A stretch of DNA of 64,000 nucleotides from contig CAIIXF020000006.1 of assembly GCA_903813345.2 (NCBI GenBank), positions 22,449,936 to 22,513,935 on the forward strand, in the 5' to 3' direction. Positions 55,801 through 63,661 of this stretch are shown here, piece by piece. The notes under the pieces were generated by a model. It searched no databases and was not told the origin of the DNA. It was given only the letters and a program-made list of their open reading frames with translations. This stretch comes from Owenia fusiformis. Taxonomy: Eukaryota; Annelida; Polychaeta; Sabellida; Oweniidae. Every line of letters begins with the position of its first letter. The stretch's first letter is position 1. A program made the position numbers and the translations under genes.

Positions 55801-58800
55801 TCCCAACGAACGAAGTTCGGTAGGGATATAGTGAAGCCGTCCGTCCGTCCGTCAGTCAGTCAGTCCGTCCGTCCGGAAGATAACTCAAATATTAGTTGAC
55901 GGATTTTCTTCATATTTGGTGGAAAGATGTATATTGATGAATAGTTTTACGCAAAAAAAAACTTTTTCAAGATGGCCGCCGCTTTAAAAATGACGGGACT
56001 TCTTCTTAAAAATCATAAATTTTTCATTCTAAACCAAAGTAATTAATATTATTGTTTGAAATTTTGGTAGTATATTCGCAACATCTATCTATTTCACATA
56101 TATTCCGTGTTATTCATCCTGACCCCCAGGGGTCGTGTATGGGGGTCAGGAAAACAGAAATTTTCGCTAATTTTTAGATCTTTCTGAAGTATAGCTTTAT
56201 TATACTCAAATGAAAGGCAATTAAGAGTAGATTGCAAATATTGTATCTTTTTTCTGATTCGAGCCTCGTAAAATTCAAAATGGCCGTCTAATGTACGATT
56301 TCGCAATACTTTTTCGATCCCTTCAAAGTATGGCTATATAATACTCAAATTGAAGGAATTTTGGAGTAGATCACAATTATGGTATTATTTGTCAGATTTG
56401 TACCTCAGAAAATTCAAAATGGATTTTTTCAAGATGGCCGCCGCTTTAAAAATGACGGGACTTTTTCGCAAAAATCATAAATTTTTCATTCTAAACCAAA
56501 GTAATTAATATTATTGTTTGAAATTTTGGTAGTATATTCGCAACATCTATCTATATCACATATATTCCATGTTTTTCATCCTGACCCCCAGGGGCCCGTG
56601 TATAATAATGGTCAGGAAAACAGAAATTTTCGCTAATTTTTAGATCTTTCTGAAGTATAGCTTTATTATACTCAAATGAAAGGTAATTAAGTGTAGATTG
56701 CAAATATTATATCTTTTTTCTGATTCGAGCCTCGTAAAATTCAAAATGGCTTTTTGATCCCTTCAACGTATGGCTATATAATACTCAAATTGAAGGAATT
56801 TTGGAGTAGATCACAATACACTGTATTATTTTTCAGATTTGTACCTCAGAAAATTCAAAATGGCTGCTTTGCAGGAATTCGCAATTCTAAAATCTAAATT
56901 TTTCAATTTTAACCAAAGTAATGAGTATAATTGATTGGAATTCGGTAATTGATATTCTGTTCGTTGGGATTTGCTACTCCGCGGAGTTGCCATTATTGTT
57001 ATTTTACTAATTTTAACAGGGTCAATAATTTTTTACCCTGCGCGCAGAGTCTAGTTAAGATGAAGGTCTCTTTTAAGAAGCGAAGTCGAAATATTGCAAA
57101 GGATAGTATTTTTTCGGCGTAGGCCTTGCACCTGCACCTGCACCTGTAATTATAACTTGTTTTGCACTGGTATAAATATATGAAATAAAGAAAACAGACT
57201 AAAATATGCTTCGATGTGCCCAAGTTATCAATCACATTTAACGTTCCATATTTATAAAACAAGGGCTTCAACAGAATGTTGTTGACTATATTTTGTTGTT
57301 TACATTTCAGAATGGGTTGAATTTTCGCCATTTGAAATCGGAATGCCAAAATATGGTGTGTTTATGAAGCCCCATCATTTTGGGAGCAAGTTTTACATGG
57401 GTCGACTTCTGAAAGAACACAACGAGCCACCATTGCATTTCTTACAGGGTGAGGATATAAAAAGCGACATCTTTTAGTGGGTTTCTTTGAAATGGTGGAC
57501 ATAGAGTATTTTTGTTAAACGTACATTGTAGTTGTTCAGTTTTTGTTCAGTGACATGGGGCTTATGTGTTTTGAACTCCAATGCATACAGCGGGTTTGTA
57601 ATGCTGGGTATACAAAAGGGCAGCGAGACCTGAGGGCAGAGGCCATATATAAAACTCAAAAATCAAATTACGTCGGCCTTGTGGAATATCCCTTGCAAAC
57701 AGAGATATTTTTAGGTAAAATACCAGTTAAAAATGCCAGATTACTTATTGTTCTCGGCCTTCCTTAATTTATTTATAATATGTTTCTTCTACAGGTATCT
57801 GGGGCAGTGCATTCACGATTCTGTTCAAACGACTTTTAACGACGAGTGATGCGACTAAGAAAGACCCAATTCAGCTGATGAGAATGGATTCTCAGGATGA
57901 GAGAATGGATATGGGTAAGTGTTAAGTATGCTACTGACGTAAAAAATTCGATATTTAAATATTGTATTGCGAGAAAATGAACTTCTGAGGGGTGGGCAGT
58001 TAATAATCTTTCAGTTTCTTAAACATGTTCTTCAGGTGGGATTATTAAATCACAAAACTAGTAAAATAAAGGTTGTGAATAGAATAGAAGACAAAATAGT
58101 TTTGTGATTTGTAGTTCGATATAATTTGATATTTTTCTTATACTTTTTCGACATTAACTATTTGGAAAGAATGTCACATGGGGAAGAGCTTTGTATTCAG
58201 TTTATTGTTTTTATTCTTAGATTCTGCAGTTTCAGGTATGCATGAAAGCCAACTTTCTTATTTAATTTGCTTATTATGTATATCTTATTTAATTAGCATA
58301 TTGCTTATTGTGCTTCTCCCTGCAATTGTGCAGTTTGTAATGTGAAATGCATGTATAGTGTATACCACCATCATTGAAATGTACACCATGTACATGTACA
58401 CATGAACATGTACATCATGTACACCATCATTGATCCACAAGCCTTCTTTTTTTCAAAATGTTGTATTCCCTTAAATGTTTAAAATTGAAGGCTTTCCCAG
58501 ATCCCCACCATATTAGCGAAAACTCTGGTCCAATGGATGGTGCTGACATTAATATATGTCAATATATAAATGCATACTGATAAACATGTACCATGTGTTA
58601 CCATATGTTAAGGTACATTGTCAGTGATGTGTATGGCATTTATTTAATATCATGCCAATGTGATTTTAGTAATAGATATTTTGTTTTATCCACTCATAAT
58701 ATCAGTTAACTAGAGTTTAAGGCGTTTTGTTAACAAATGTAAATTTTTGCACTTATTGTTTGAATTTAAATTGAGTCTTTTATATCGCAATTGCAGACAC

Positions 58801-61800
58801 AGCTATAACTAATGATGCTACTGTTGACACAGATGACGAGGAATCAAGTGATGCGAGTGATAGTGATACTGAGAGTGAACTGGATGATGATGATGATGTT
58901 GAAGACCTTCTGGTCAACAACGACGGTGTCAACTCTGAGAGAAAAAACGAGTTCTTTATCGAGATGGAAAATATCGAAGAAGCAACTAATGATGCCCTTC
59001 ATTCAGATGAAACCAGTAGTGATAGAGATGACAATCCAAATGACAATGTTAAATCAAATGAAAACATACCTAGTAGTGCTAAAGATGAAACCATATCAAG
59101 TCCCACATCTGCTACAAGTCAGAGTACAAACCCAGCAGAAATATATAAACGGACATCCAGAAGGATGTCTCTAATGGGCAAAGTAAAACCTGTACCTCAA
59201 GGCCCAACTGTGAAGAAGCTTCGAAAACAGCAATCAAGCTCTCAGAAAAAGTACAAGAGTAGAAGTATGTGGCAGACAATGCTTATGTCAATGTTTGAGA
59301 AAAGCGAATTGTTAAGTACAAGAGCTGGACGAGCAGGGCTTATACATAACTTCATGAGAGGACTACAAGTAGAGAAGGTCTACCCATTCTCACCGTTTTC
59401 TCCTACCACGCCATCCGACCAAAGTAAATGTTCATTTATTTCATTTTCAAAAAGCGATACTGAAATAGGTATAGTGGCAAACGTAAATCACGAAGAGCTA
59501 AATAATAAAGCCGTGTGCCCTTATTGTATGTGGTAAACGTAAATCACCAAAAGCTAAATAATAAAGCATTGTGCCATTTGTTACCATTTCATTTCAAGCG
59601 TTTGTTTCTCTAATTTCAGCCGACTTTAAGTCAATATTTGAAGAGTATGCTACCGATATGAAGAGGCTGTATATGGTAGATGGCGGACTGACTTTTAATT
59701 CTCCATATCCCTTAGTTCTACGGCCACAGAGAAAGGTCAACCTGATCCTGTCATTTGACTTCAGCGCTAGAGATTCTGATGATGCTCAACCGTTTAAGGT
59801 AGGATATTGGTCAATATATCTGGATATTTTAAATATGTTCTTTCTATTGCAAGAGAGCAAATGGGTACATTTCTCCTACCTAAATACAAGGCAACTTAAT
59901 GTATACCGATTCATTACTTAAGCCCACGACCCTTGGCCATTATTAGTATGAATGGTTTACCTTACTTAACTACTACACCTACACTTAAAACCATGTGGAA
60001 ATACAACCAAGCAGATACTCATATGTTAGCAATAACTAATCATGATTAGAACAATTTATTTGCTACCATTTCTTTAGTAACTACCAAAATAGAGACTCTC
60101 TTACAAAAGATTTTACCAGCTTTTTACTCGAAATCATAAGAATCATATTCCCGACAAGTTGCAAAAATTAAGGAAAATGCAAGACCCTGGTTTAATAGCA
60201 AACCTTCCCATGAATTTGCCAAGAAAGATAAACTTTATCAAAGATTTCAACATCTGAACACTGATCAAAATTACAATGCATATAAGATCAAACTTATGTA
60301 AAATCTTGATTTGTGACGTTAAGGTCAAATATACAGATTCAATTATTTTCCACATATTTGATTCTGAAGAAAAATTCTCTAGCATGGTAAAAATGGTAAA
60401 AACTTGACAAAATTGAACAAACATAACATTAATTTTCTCTTTTTTATCAATATTTGTATGATTTCAATACTTGTATGACATTATGAAGCCCGACATACAC
60501 TCTACTATACTTGCATTTAGTGTTCATGAGCAACCCATTTGGCTTATAAATAATGATTATGTGACTTGTTCTTATTTGTCTGTTCCTTATTATTGGTTTA
60601 TTGGATGACCGTTAGATGTTAATAAGGTACTTTCAAAAATATACTAAATAATACAATTAGACAAACAGAGTATCTTATATTATGCATTTCTAGGGGTAAG
60701 ATATAGTAGAGTGACATAGGCCTACACCAATGGGGCAGAGTTCCACTTGCCTGATTAAGTCACACCGTGTCCCTATCGAGTTCCGCAAACCTCTTTGACT
60801 TTGCAACATGGAGTCCCATCGTGCCCCATTTGTGTATGTTGGGCCCATTGATCTTTTGAGAACGAAATAATAAAGCACGTATGCCATGCAAATATCACCA
60901 ATCTTATCTAACTTATTTTATCGAGTTAAAATTTTATGCCTTAGCTTAGTATCAAAACGAGTATGGCCTATACAACCGGTATGCTCATTCCAGGAACTCC
61001 TTCTTGCCGAGAAGTGGGCCAAAATCAACAGGGTACCATTTCCAAAAATAGATGTCTCTAACTACGTAGACGAACCACCAAGAGAGTGTTATGTATTCCG
61101 GAATGACGACATTCCTTACTGTCCTGTAGTCATGCACTTTTGCCTTGTAAATAACGAGTTCAAGTTTTACAAAAAGCCTGGTAGGTATCATAACGAATTT
61201 TTTGTTGTATTTAAGAAACAGAATTTTGATTGGAGGTTTGTCTTGTTCTGCTGTTATTTTAATTACTAAAGAATTGTTGAACTGTTGTTATCCCCTTGCC
61301 ATTGATTGAATGATAAAGGCACAAGACTCAATGAATTGTAGGGTGATTTATCAACGAAAGTTTTGTTTCCTGGCTTTGAATGAGAGCGACAGCATGAATT
61401 TAAAGTCTAAGATAAAAGACATGAATGGATCAAATCATCTTCAATTCATTAAGTCGTGTACATTTCACACATTGCAAAAGATTTCGCACAGTATTACTTA
61501 TTTATGGATTTGAGTGATTTTAGAGGCTAAATGGTCAAAACTAGTTCAACACTAACGTACAATTTGACATTTGACCGGCCTGTATTAGCCCATGCCTTGC
61601 TATTCCTTATGATACTATTTACATGTTTTCACTTAACTGCCATGAACGTGAAATTGTGAAATTGACGAGGGTAATAAATTTCAACGAATCTAAAAATAGC
61701 CTAACCATGCTTTGTTGTAATTTCAAGAATGCTAATTATTTGAAATACTGTGTTCTGATTGGCTGGAATATGATATATATTGCCTATGTGCGAATGATGA

Positions 61801-62249
61801 TTTAGAATTCTACCTAATCTTTGGAAAAGAATGGACATCAGTTATGTTGTTGATATCACAATAAATGTTCACACATAGCGTAGTACTATTCTTAATGACT
61901 TAAAACTGTTACAGGAGTTCGACGCGAGACGAAAGAGGAGACGGACTTTGCCGACTTCAGTTTATTTGACGACCCAGAGGCACCTTACTCAACCTTCAAC
62001 TTTACATACTCAAACAAATCATTTGACAGACTTACTCAACTAACCGAGTTCAACACACGTCTCTGCGTGGATCGCATACGAGAGGAGATTCTCAAATGCA
62101 TTGAGAATAAAAAATCTGGTCAGCGAGCCCAAATGTCGATGAAAGACATTCCGAGATTACGTCGTATGATGTCTAAAGACAATGCTTCACTATTGGAGTC
62201 ATATATAAAGGAAGACGAGGAATCTAATACTTCCTCCCAGGTTGACTAA
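40842..62249 (+). CDS. PLA2G4: cytosolic phospholipase A2, group IV, with two C2 exon sets
   Basis: The family moves to membranes on calcium and cleaves arachidonate from the sn-2 position. Exons: 40842-40851, 41509-41554; C2 set A 47839-47948, 50301-50447, 51286-51401, 51817-51852; C2 set B 52256-52338, 52559-52705, 53012-53168; catalytic part 53347-53479, 53746-53882, 54596-54821, 55155-55269, 57311-57448, 57795-57914, 58221-58235, 58797-59423, 59620-59798, 60994-61180, 61915-62249. Visible: GSGGGFRAMVG (oxyanion Arg), GLSGSSW (nucleophile Ser), VDGGLTFN (catalytic Asp), SFDFSAR, and YPFSPFSP at the place of the MAP-kinase Ser505. Skipping set A gives an open frame of 884 codons; using A plus B would give about 1020 but set A ends in TGA as sequenced. 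Human PLA2G4A is 749 residues with one C2. Which human paralogue it is closest to is not certain. Confidence 0.93.
41143..41270. mobile_element. hairpin MITE (GGCGCCCGGCCGATTGAGT family), copy 2
   Basis: TTTGCTCCGATCCATCGGCC on the left and GGAGCAAATGTGACC on the right, with long pairing arms. It lies in the first cPLA2 intron, beside a G-rich stretch (41060-41110). Confidence 0.8.
41509..41554 (+). CDS. PLA2G4: cPLA2 exon 2, N-terminal linker
   Basis: 46 bases between GGTTTCAG and GTAAGT, phase 1 in and 2 out: GKPALVKRLASEASF then a split Glu. Phase 2 fits both C2 set A (47839) and C2 set B (52256). Confidence 0.65.
41812..41895. repeat. hairpin in cPLA2 intron
   Basis: CCATAAATGTGGGGTTATTT and its exact complement flank a loop of about 35 bases. 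Confidence 0.75.
42063..45525. mobile_element. 3.5-kb unit with about 200-bp inverted ends
   Basis: The left end reads ATAGACTGTGGACTACTCTG, CTTTTCATGGAAGGTCACAC, GGGCACTTTCTGGGTAGTTG, GTAGGGGTGGCAGA; the right end (45300-45525) carries the complements in mirrored order. It encloses the 43867-44741 element and about 1.5 kb of unique AT-rich DNA with no recognisable transposase. It sits in cPLA2 intron 2. Confidence 0.65.
43867..44741. mobile_element. candidate element with CTGGGGACAATT ends
   Basis: CTGGGGACAATT at the left and AATTGTCCCCAG at the right, 875 bases apart. The interior is not foldback and has no family-like frame. Only the ends support it. Confidence 0.45.
45636..45783. mobile_element. 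hairpin MITE (GGCGCCCGGCCGATTGAGT family), copy 3
   Basis: ATGCCGTGGTCACATTTGCT at the left and AGCAAATGTGACCACGGCAT at the right; the GCGCCCGGCCGATTGAGT arms pair. Confidence 0.85.
46111..46253. mobile_element. hairpin MITE (GGCGCCCGGCCGATTGAGT family), copy 4
   Basis: ATGCCTTGGTCACATATGCT at the left and AGCAAATGTGACCCAGACAT-like DNA at the right end of the same fold. Fragments of further copies flank it at about 46040-46096 and 46288-46306. Confidence 0.82.
46717..47510. repeat. tandem-unit element with GGTACGAT ends, copy 2
   Basis: Starts ATCGTACCTAAATAAAGGTA and ends TTTAGGTACGATATTGTT. It has about five units of some 140-150 bases containing CGATTCCAGGAAAACCACTT, GAAGTTCTAGAGCTGATTA and CGGCCATCTTG. 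Same family as 18811-19330. Confidence 0.85.
47839..47948 (+). CDS. PLA2G4: cPLA2 C2 set A, exon A1
   Basis: 110 bases, phase 2 in and 1 out: FDPFQVFEVRH, LLYVTVKCGRNISKG and KDL. It corresponds to the first beta strands of the human C2 domain (start near its F-I-D-P-Y-Q). Confidence 0.9.
48310..48770 (+). repeat. dispersed repeat, copy in cPLA2 intron
   Basis: Inverted relative to 8790-9240; the shared blocks include TCGCCACCAGGTGGC, ACATGGGGTCTATGGGGAAT and TGTAGATTCCAAATATGACA. Confidence 0.7.
50301..50447 (+). CDS. PLA2G4: cPLA2 C2 set A, exon A2 (calcium loop 1 and 2)
   Basis: 147 bases, phase 1 to 1: MDTPDPYVRLRLP with calcium-binding Asp residues, and NEINPKWEESF. It has the same length and phase as exon B2. 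Confidence 0.93.
51286..51401 (+). CDS. PLA2G4: cPLA2 C2 set A, exon A3 (calcium loop 3)
   Basis: 116 bases, phase 1 in and 0 out: LDLMDANVISDE, with the LMDAN calcium-loop motif, through EHITFKFKE. Confidence 0.9.
51817..51852 (+). CDS. PLA2G4: cPLA2 C2 set A, exon A4, ending in TGA
   Basis: 36 bases after TTTCCAG: SSEVDVDLKLV then TGA directly before GTAAGT. It is homologous to the last strand in exon B3. By homology it should leave phase 2 (GA before the donor); one T fewer in the GGTTTGA run would restore that. Real stop, sequencing error or decayed exon cannot be told apart here. Confidence 0.7.
   Translation, partial: SSEVDVDLKLV
52100..52183. mobile_element. 9-bp-TSD mini-MITE, copy 2
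   Basis: TACCCTTTGCATTCGTTCG to TGCGCGCAGGGTA, 84 bp, flanked by AATTTTAAT and ATTTTTAAT (8 of 9 match). It lies in the intron between C2 sets A and B. Confidence 0.8.
52256..52338 (+). CDS. PLA2G4: cPLA2 C2 set B, exon B1
   Basis: 83 bases, phase 2 in and 1 out: TEPPDTVLHVTVETGNDI, TKGG and ADM. It matches A1 from LLYVTVKCGRNISKG onward. Confidence 0.88.
52559..52705 (+). CDS. PLA2G4: cPLA2 C2 set B, exon B2 (calcium loops 1 and 2)
   Basis: 147 bases, phase 1 to 1: IDTPDPYVQLRVP and NDVNPVWNESF. All predicted calcium ligands are kept. Confidence 0.93.
53012..53168 (+). CDS. PLA2G4: cPLA2 C2 set B, exon B3 (calcium loop 3, last strands)
   Basis: 157 bases, phase 1 in and 2 out: EITLIDKNIAFGDEILG through VHLKLRKTK. 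It corresponds to A3 plus A4 without the intervening intron. Confidence 0.92.
53347..53479 (+). CDS. PLA2G4: cPLA2 exon, start of catalytic domain
   Basis: 133 bases, phase 2 in and 0 out: LRSSLALCDEEKMF and QYILGEDAPSNISE; LALCDEE is the family entry to the lysophospholipase-like fold. Confidence 0.95.
53746..53882 (+). CDS. PLA2G4: cPLA2 exon with oxyanion Arg and nucleophile Ser
   Basis: 137 bases, phase 0 in and 2 out: VLGSGGGFRAMVGLSG and CAGLSGSSW. The Gly-rich loop plus Arg and G-L-S-G-S form the active site (human Arg200 and Ser228). Confidence 0.97.
54596..54821 (+). CDS. PLA2G4: cPLA2 catalytic exon
   Basis: 226 bases, phase 2 in and 0 out: YISQLYSHKDWP, LLITPKTMYKYIS and QPVSFTDFFGHLIGETLIGD. 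Confidence 0.96.
55155..55269 (+). CDS. PLA2G4: cPLA2 catalytic exon whose 3' end is triplicated
   Basis: 115 bases, phase 0 in and 1 out: RMDCKLSDMAAKV and PLMTCLHVKKHVSAMVFH. The donor GTGGGT at 55270 is copied again at 55513 and 55756. Confidence 0.94.
55238..55888 (+). repeat. 243-bp tandem duplication copying an exon end and its donor
   Basis: The unit starts with AAAGAAACATGTGTCAGCAA at 55238, 55481 and 55724 (exact 243-base spacing). Copies 1 and 2 are complete; copy 3 loses about 80 bases after ATAACAAGC. Each unit holds 32 coding bases, the splice donor, intron and a (CCGT)n run from the adjoining element. Confidence 0.93.
55379..56970. repeat. element with ATCCCAACGAAC ends and tandem body
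   Basis: Begins ATCCCAACGAACGAAGTTCG and ends GTTCGTTGGGAT. After (CCGT)n it holds two units of about 450 bases with TTCAAGATGGCCGCCGCTTT, TTGAAATTTTGGTAGTATAT and CTGACCCCCAGGGG. It is organised like the GGTACGAT elements (short inverted ends, tandem units, GATGGCCGCC motif). Confidence 0.75.
57034..57105. mobile_element. 9-bp-TSD mini-MITE, copy 3 (inverted)
   Basis: TACCCTGCGCGCAGAGTCTA at one end and TTGCAAAGGATA at the other; the flanks ATAATTTTT and GTATTTTTT match 7 of 9. It is the reverse orientation of copies 1 and 2. Confidence 0.65.
57311..57448 (+). CDS. PLA2G4: cPLA2 catalytic exon
   Basis: 138 bases, phase 1 to 1: EWVEFSPFEIGMPKYG, FGSKFYMGRL and EPPLHFLQ. Confidence 0.97.
57795..57914 (+). 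CDS. PLA2G4: cPLA2 catalytic exon leading into the acidic loop
   Basis: 120 bases, phase 1 to 1: GIWGSAFTILFKRLL then a polar, Met/Asp-rich run. Confidence 0.95.
58221..58235 (+). CDS. PLA2G4: candidate 15-base microexon
   Basis: TTATTCTTAG, then ATTCTGCAGTTTCAG, then GTATGC. Phase 1 in and 1 out, adding D-S-A-V-S without breaking the frame between 57914 and 58797. Skipping it is also in frame, so it could be optional. Confidence 0.5.
58797..59423 (+). CDS. PLA2G4: cPLA2 large exon: acidic/Ser-rich loop and phosphorylation site
   Basis: 627 bases, phase 1 to 1. It opens with an Asp/Glu/Ser-rich run (DTDDEESSDASDSDTESE), continues with a Ser/Asn/Lys-rich disordered stretch, then RAGLIHNFMRGLQ and VYPFSPFSPTTPSD. 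The S-P motifs match the MAP-kinase site of vertebrate cPLA2-alpha. The loop is longer than in the human enzyme. Confidence 0.93.
59479..59575. repeat. 56-bp tandem duplication in intron
   Basis: AAACGTAAATCAC(G/C)A(A/G) followed by AGCTAAATAATAAAGC occurs twice, 56 bases apart, just after the donor at 59424. Each copy includes AATAAA. Confidence 0.75.
59620..59798 (+). CDS. PLA2G4: cPLA2 exon with catalytic Asp
   Basis: 179 bases, phase 1 in and 0 out: DFKSIFEEYATDMKRLY, MVDGGLTFNSPYPLVLRPQR and LILSFDFSAR. Asp in VDGG corresponds to human Asp549; the following residue is Gly rather than Ser. Confidence 0.97.
60994..61180 (+). CDS. PLA2G4: cPLA2 exon
   Basis: 187 bases, phase 0 in and 1 out: ELLLAEKWAKINRVPFPKID, CYVFRNDDIPYCPVVMHF and KFYKKPG. 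Confidence 0.96.
61915..62249 (+). CDS. PLA2G4: cPLA2 terminal exon
   Basis: 335 bases, phase 1 in, TAA at 62247-62249: ETDFADFSLFDDPEAPYSTF, NFTYSNKSFDRLTQL, then QRAQMSMKDIPRLRRMM (near the Ser727 region of the human enzyme) and an acidic tail ending S-S-Q-V-D. Confidence 0.96.
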
Positions 62250-62709
62250 AATGTGTTCGCCCTTGTCCATTATGTTCATATTTGACTGGATATTGATCAT
62301 GCTCCTAGATAATGTTTCAAGGGCATTATAAGGTACTTTTTAAGGTCAAACCTTGGTGTCAAATATAAACAATTACAAACAGCCATAACATTGTTTTTTC
62401 CTTGGTTTCAACATAGTTTATAATCGTATCCCTGAAATATGAGCCCCCATTACAATTGTTTTCCCCAGGGTGTCTCATTTTTAGGTGGGGTGGGCCAATT
62501 TATAAGTTTTGATAACGTCATTATCAACTTCAGTTAGAGTCATTCTAAGTGAAGCCATTTTCTTTAAAATTCTCCAATATCGCGGTTGTTTGAGCATCTA
62601 TTTGTGGTTATTTACCTTTGTAGCTTTATTAATTTGCATCGCGAAACATTTGGAATCCAGATTAAACTTAGTTTACCTGAAATCGAAAACGAAAGAATTT
62701 CGGCAACAG

Positions 62710-62715
62710 AATAAA
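62710..62715 (+). other. possible cPLA2 polyadenylation signal
   Basis: AATAAA 460 bases past the stop; a second at 62860-62865. Confidence 0.4.
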
Positions 62716-63394
62716 GCTAATTGGAGTTGGAGTCATCCAACTGAGGAACATTATTGTATACCTCATTGATTTGGTAATATGCATGCACCTCATTTCTAGA
62801 AATGAATTCTTGCCTATCATGACAACTATTGTGACATTTTATGTGAGAAGTTCGACATAAATAAAATTACCTGAATACATGATCAGTCTTTAAACTGTTT
62901 ATTTAATGAAATTCGACTGTACAAACCCATGCATTAGTACAACTCACAAACAATATTGAAATCCAAGCCACATGCGGGTCCAAATATGCACGTTGAAAAA
63001 CCGTTAAAATTTGAATTTTAGATCTACCACCGATGTTAAAATCAAAGATTTCGAGTCTCACACTACACCGTATATACTTGTTCCTTTAACAAAAATATCT
63101 TTCAGTTGGTACATTCAACTGCAATACAATGTCCCTCTCGTTTTAGTGGCGTTTTGGGTACCCAGCTTAAATCGTGACACTGGTGAAAATTCAAATTAAT
63201 GGTTTTCCAACATTGATATTAGTTGGACCCGTGTGACCCAGCACGAGGATTAGTTTTGCTAGTTTCCTTTTCCATGTATAAGGTTAGTTAGCTATTTAAC
63301 GGCTGGCCAGAAAATAACTACGATAAAGTGTATATAATTTTACATATTAAAACGACCACAGACATGATTATGCTTCATAATCAAACGAAAACGA

Positions 63395-63464
63395 AAATTC
63401 AAAGGTAAAGAGGCTTAACATGTAGTTCAATGAATAGGTTGCCAAACTTATTGAGGGGAGTGTA
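63395..63464 (+). repeat. 3' end fragment of CACTCCCC MITE
   Basis: ATTCAAAGGTAAAGAGGCTT then GGTTGCCAAACTTATTGAGG and GGGAGTGTA; the remainder of the element is missing. Confidence 0.75.
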
Positions 63465-63593
63465 GGTTACCTACTTCGTATTTTGATTATTGGTTTTCAA
63501 AAATTACAAATTTTCAATCGTTTTTGTCTTATATTATTTGAAGAATGTTCAGAATGTCTCCGAGTGTACTAACTGCTTTTATGAAGTGCTGTG

Positions 63594-63661
63594 TACGAGG
63601 GGTGATTAGAAAATAGCGAAGTTAGAGCGGGGCGTCCAAGACTTTTGGATCACCCCTCGTA
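63594..63661. mobile_element. 68-bp hairpin with TACGAGGGGTGAT ends
   Basis: TACGAGGGGTGAT and its exact complement ATCACCCCTCGTA at the two ends, TA-terminated; probably a collapsed mariner-type element. Confidence 0.75.

Noticed and set aside
58812-59174. Met-rich frame over the acidic exon
   Set aside because: It is the wrong frame of the 58797-59423 exon; the acidic frame joins both neighbouring exons in phase.
62509-62769. 86-codon frame downstream of cPLA2
   Set aside because: No motif, no upstream promoter or splice support; it lies in probable 3' UTR and includes a likely polyadenylation signal.
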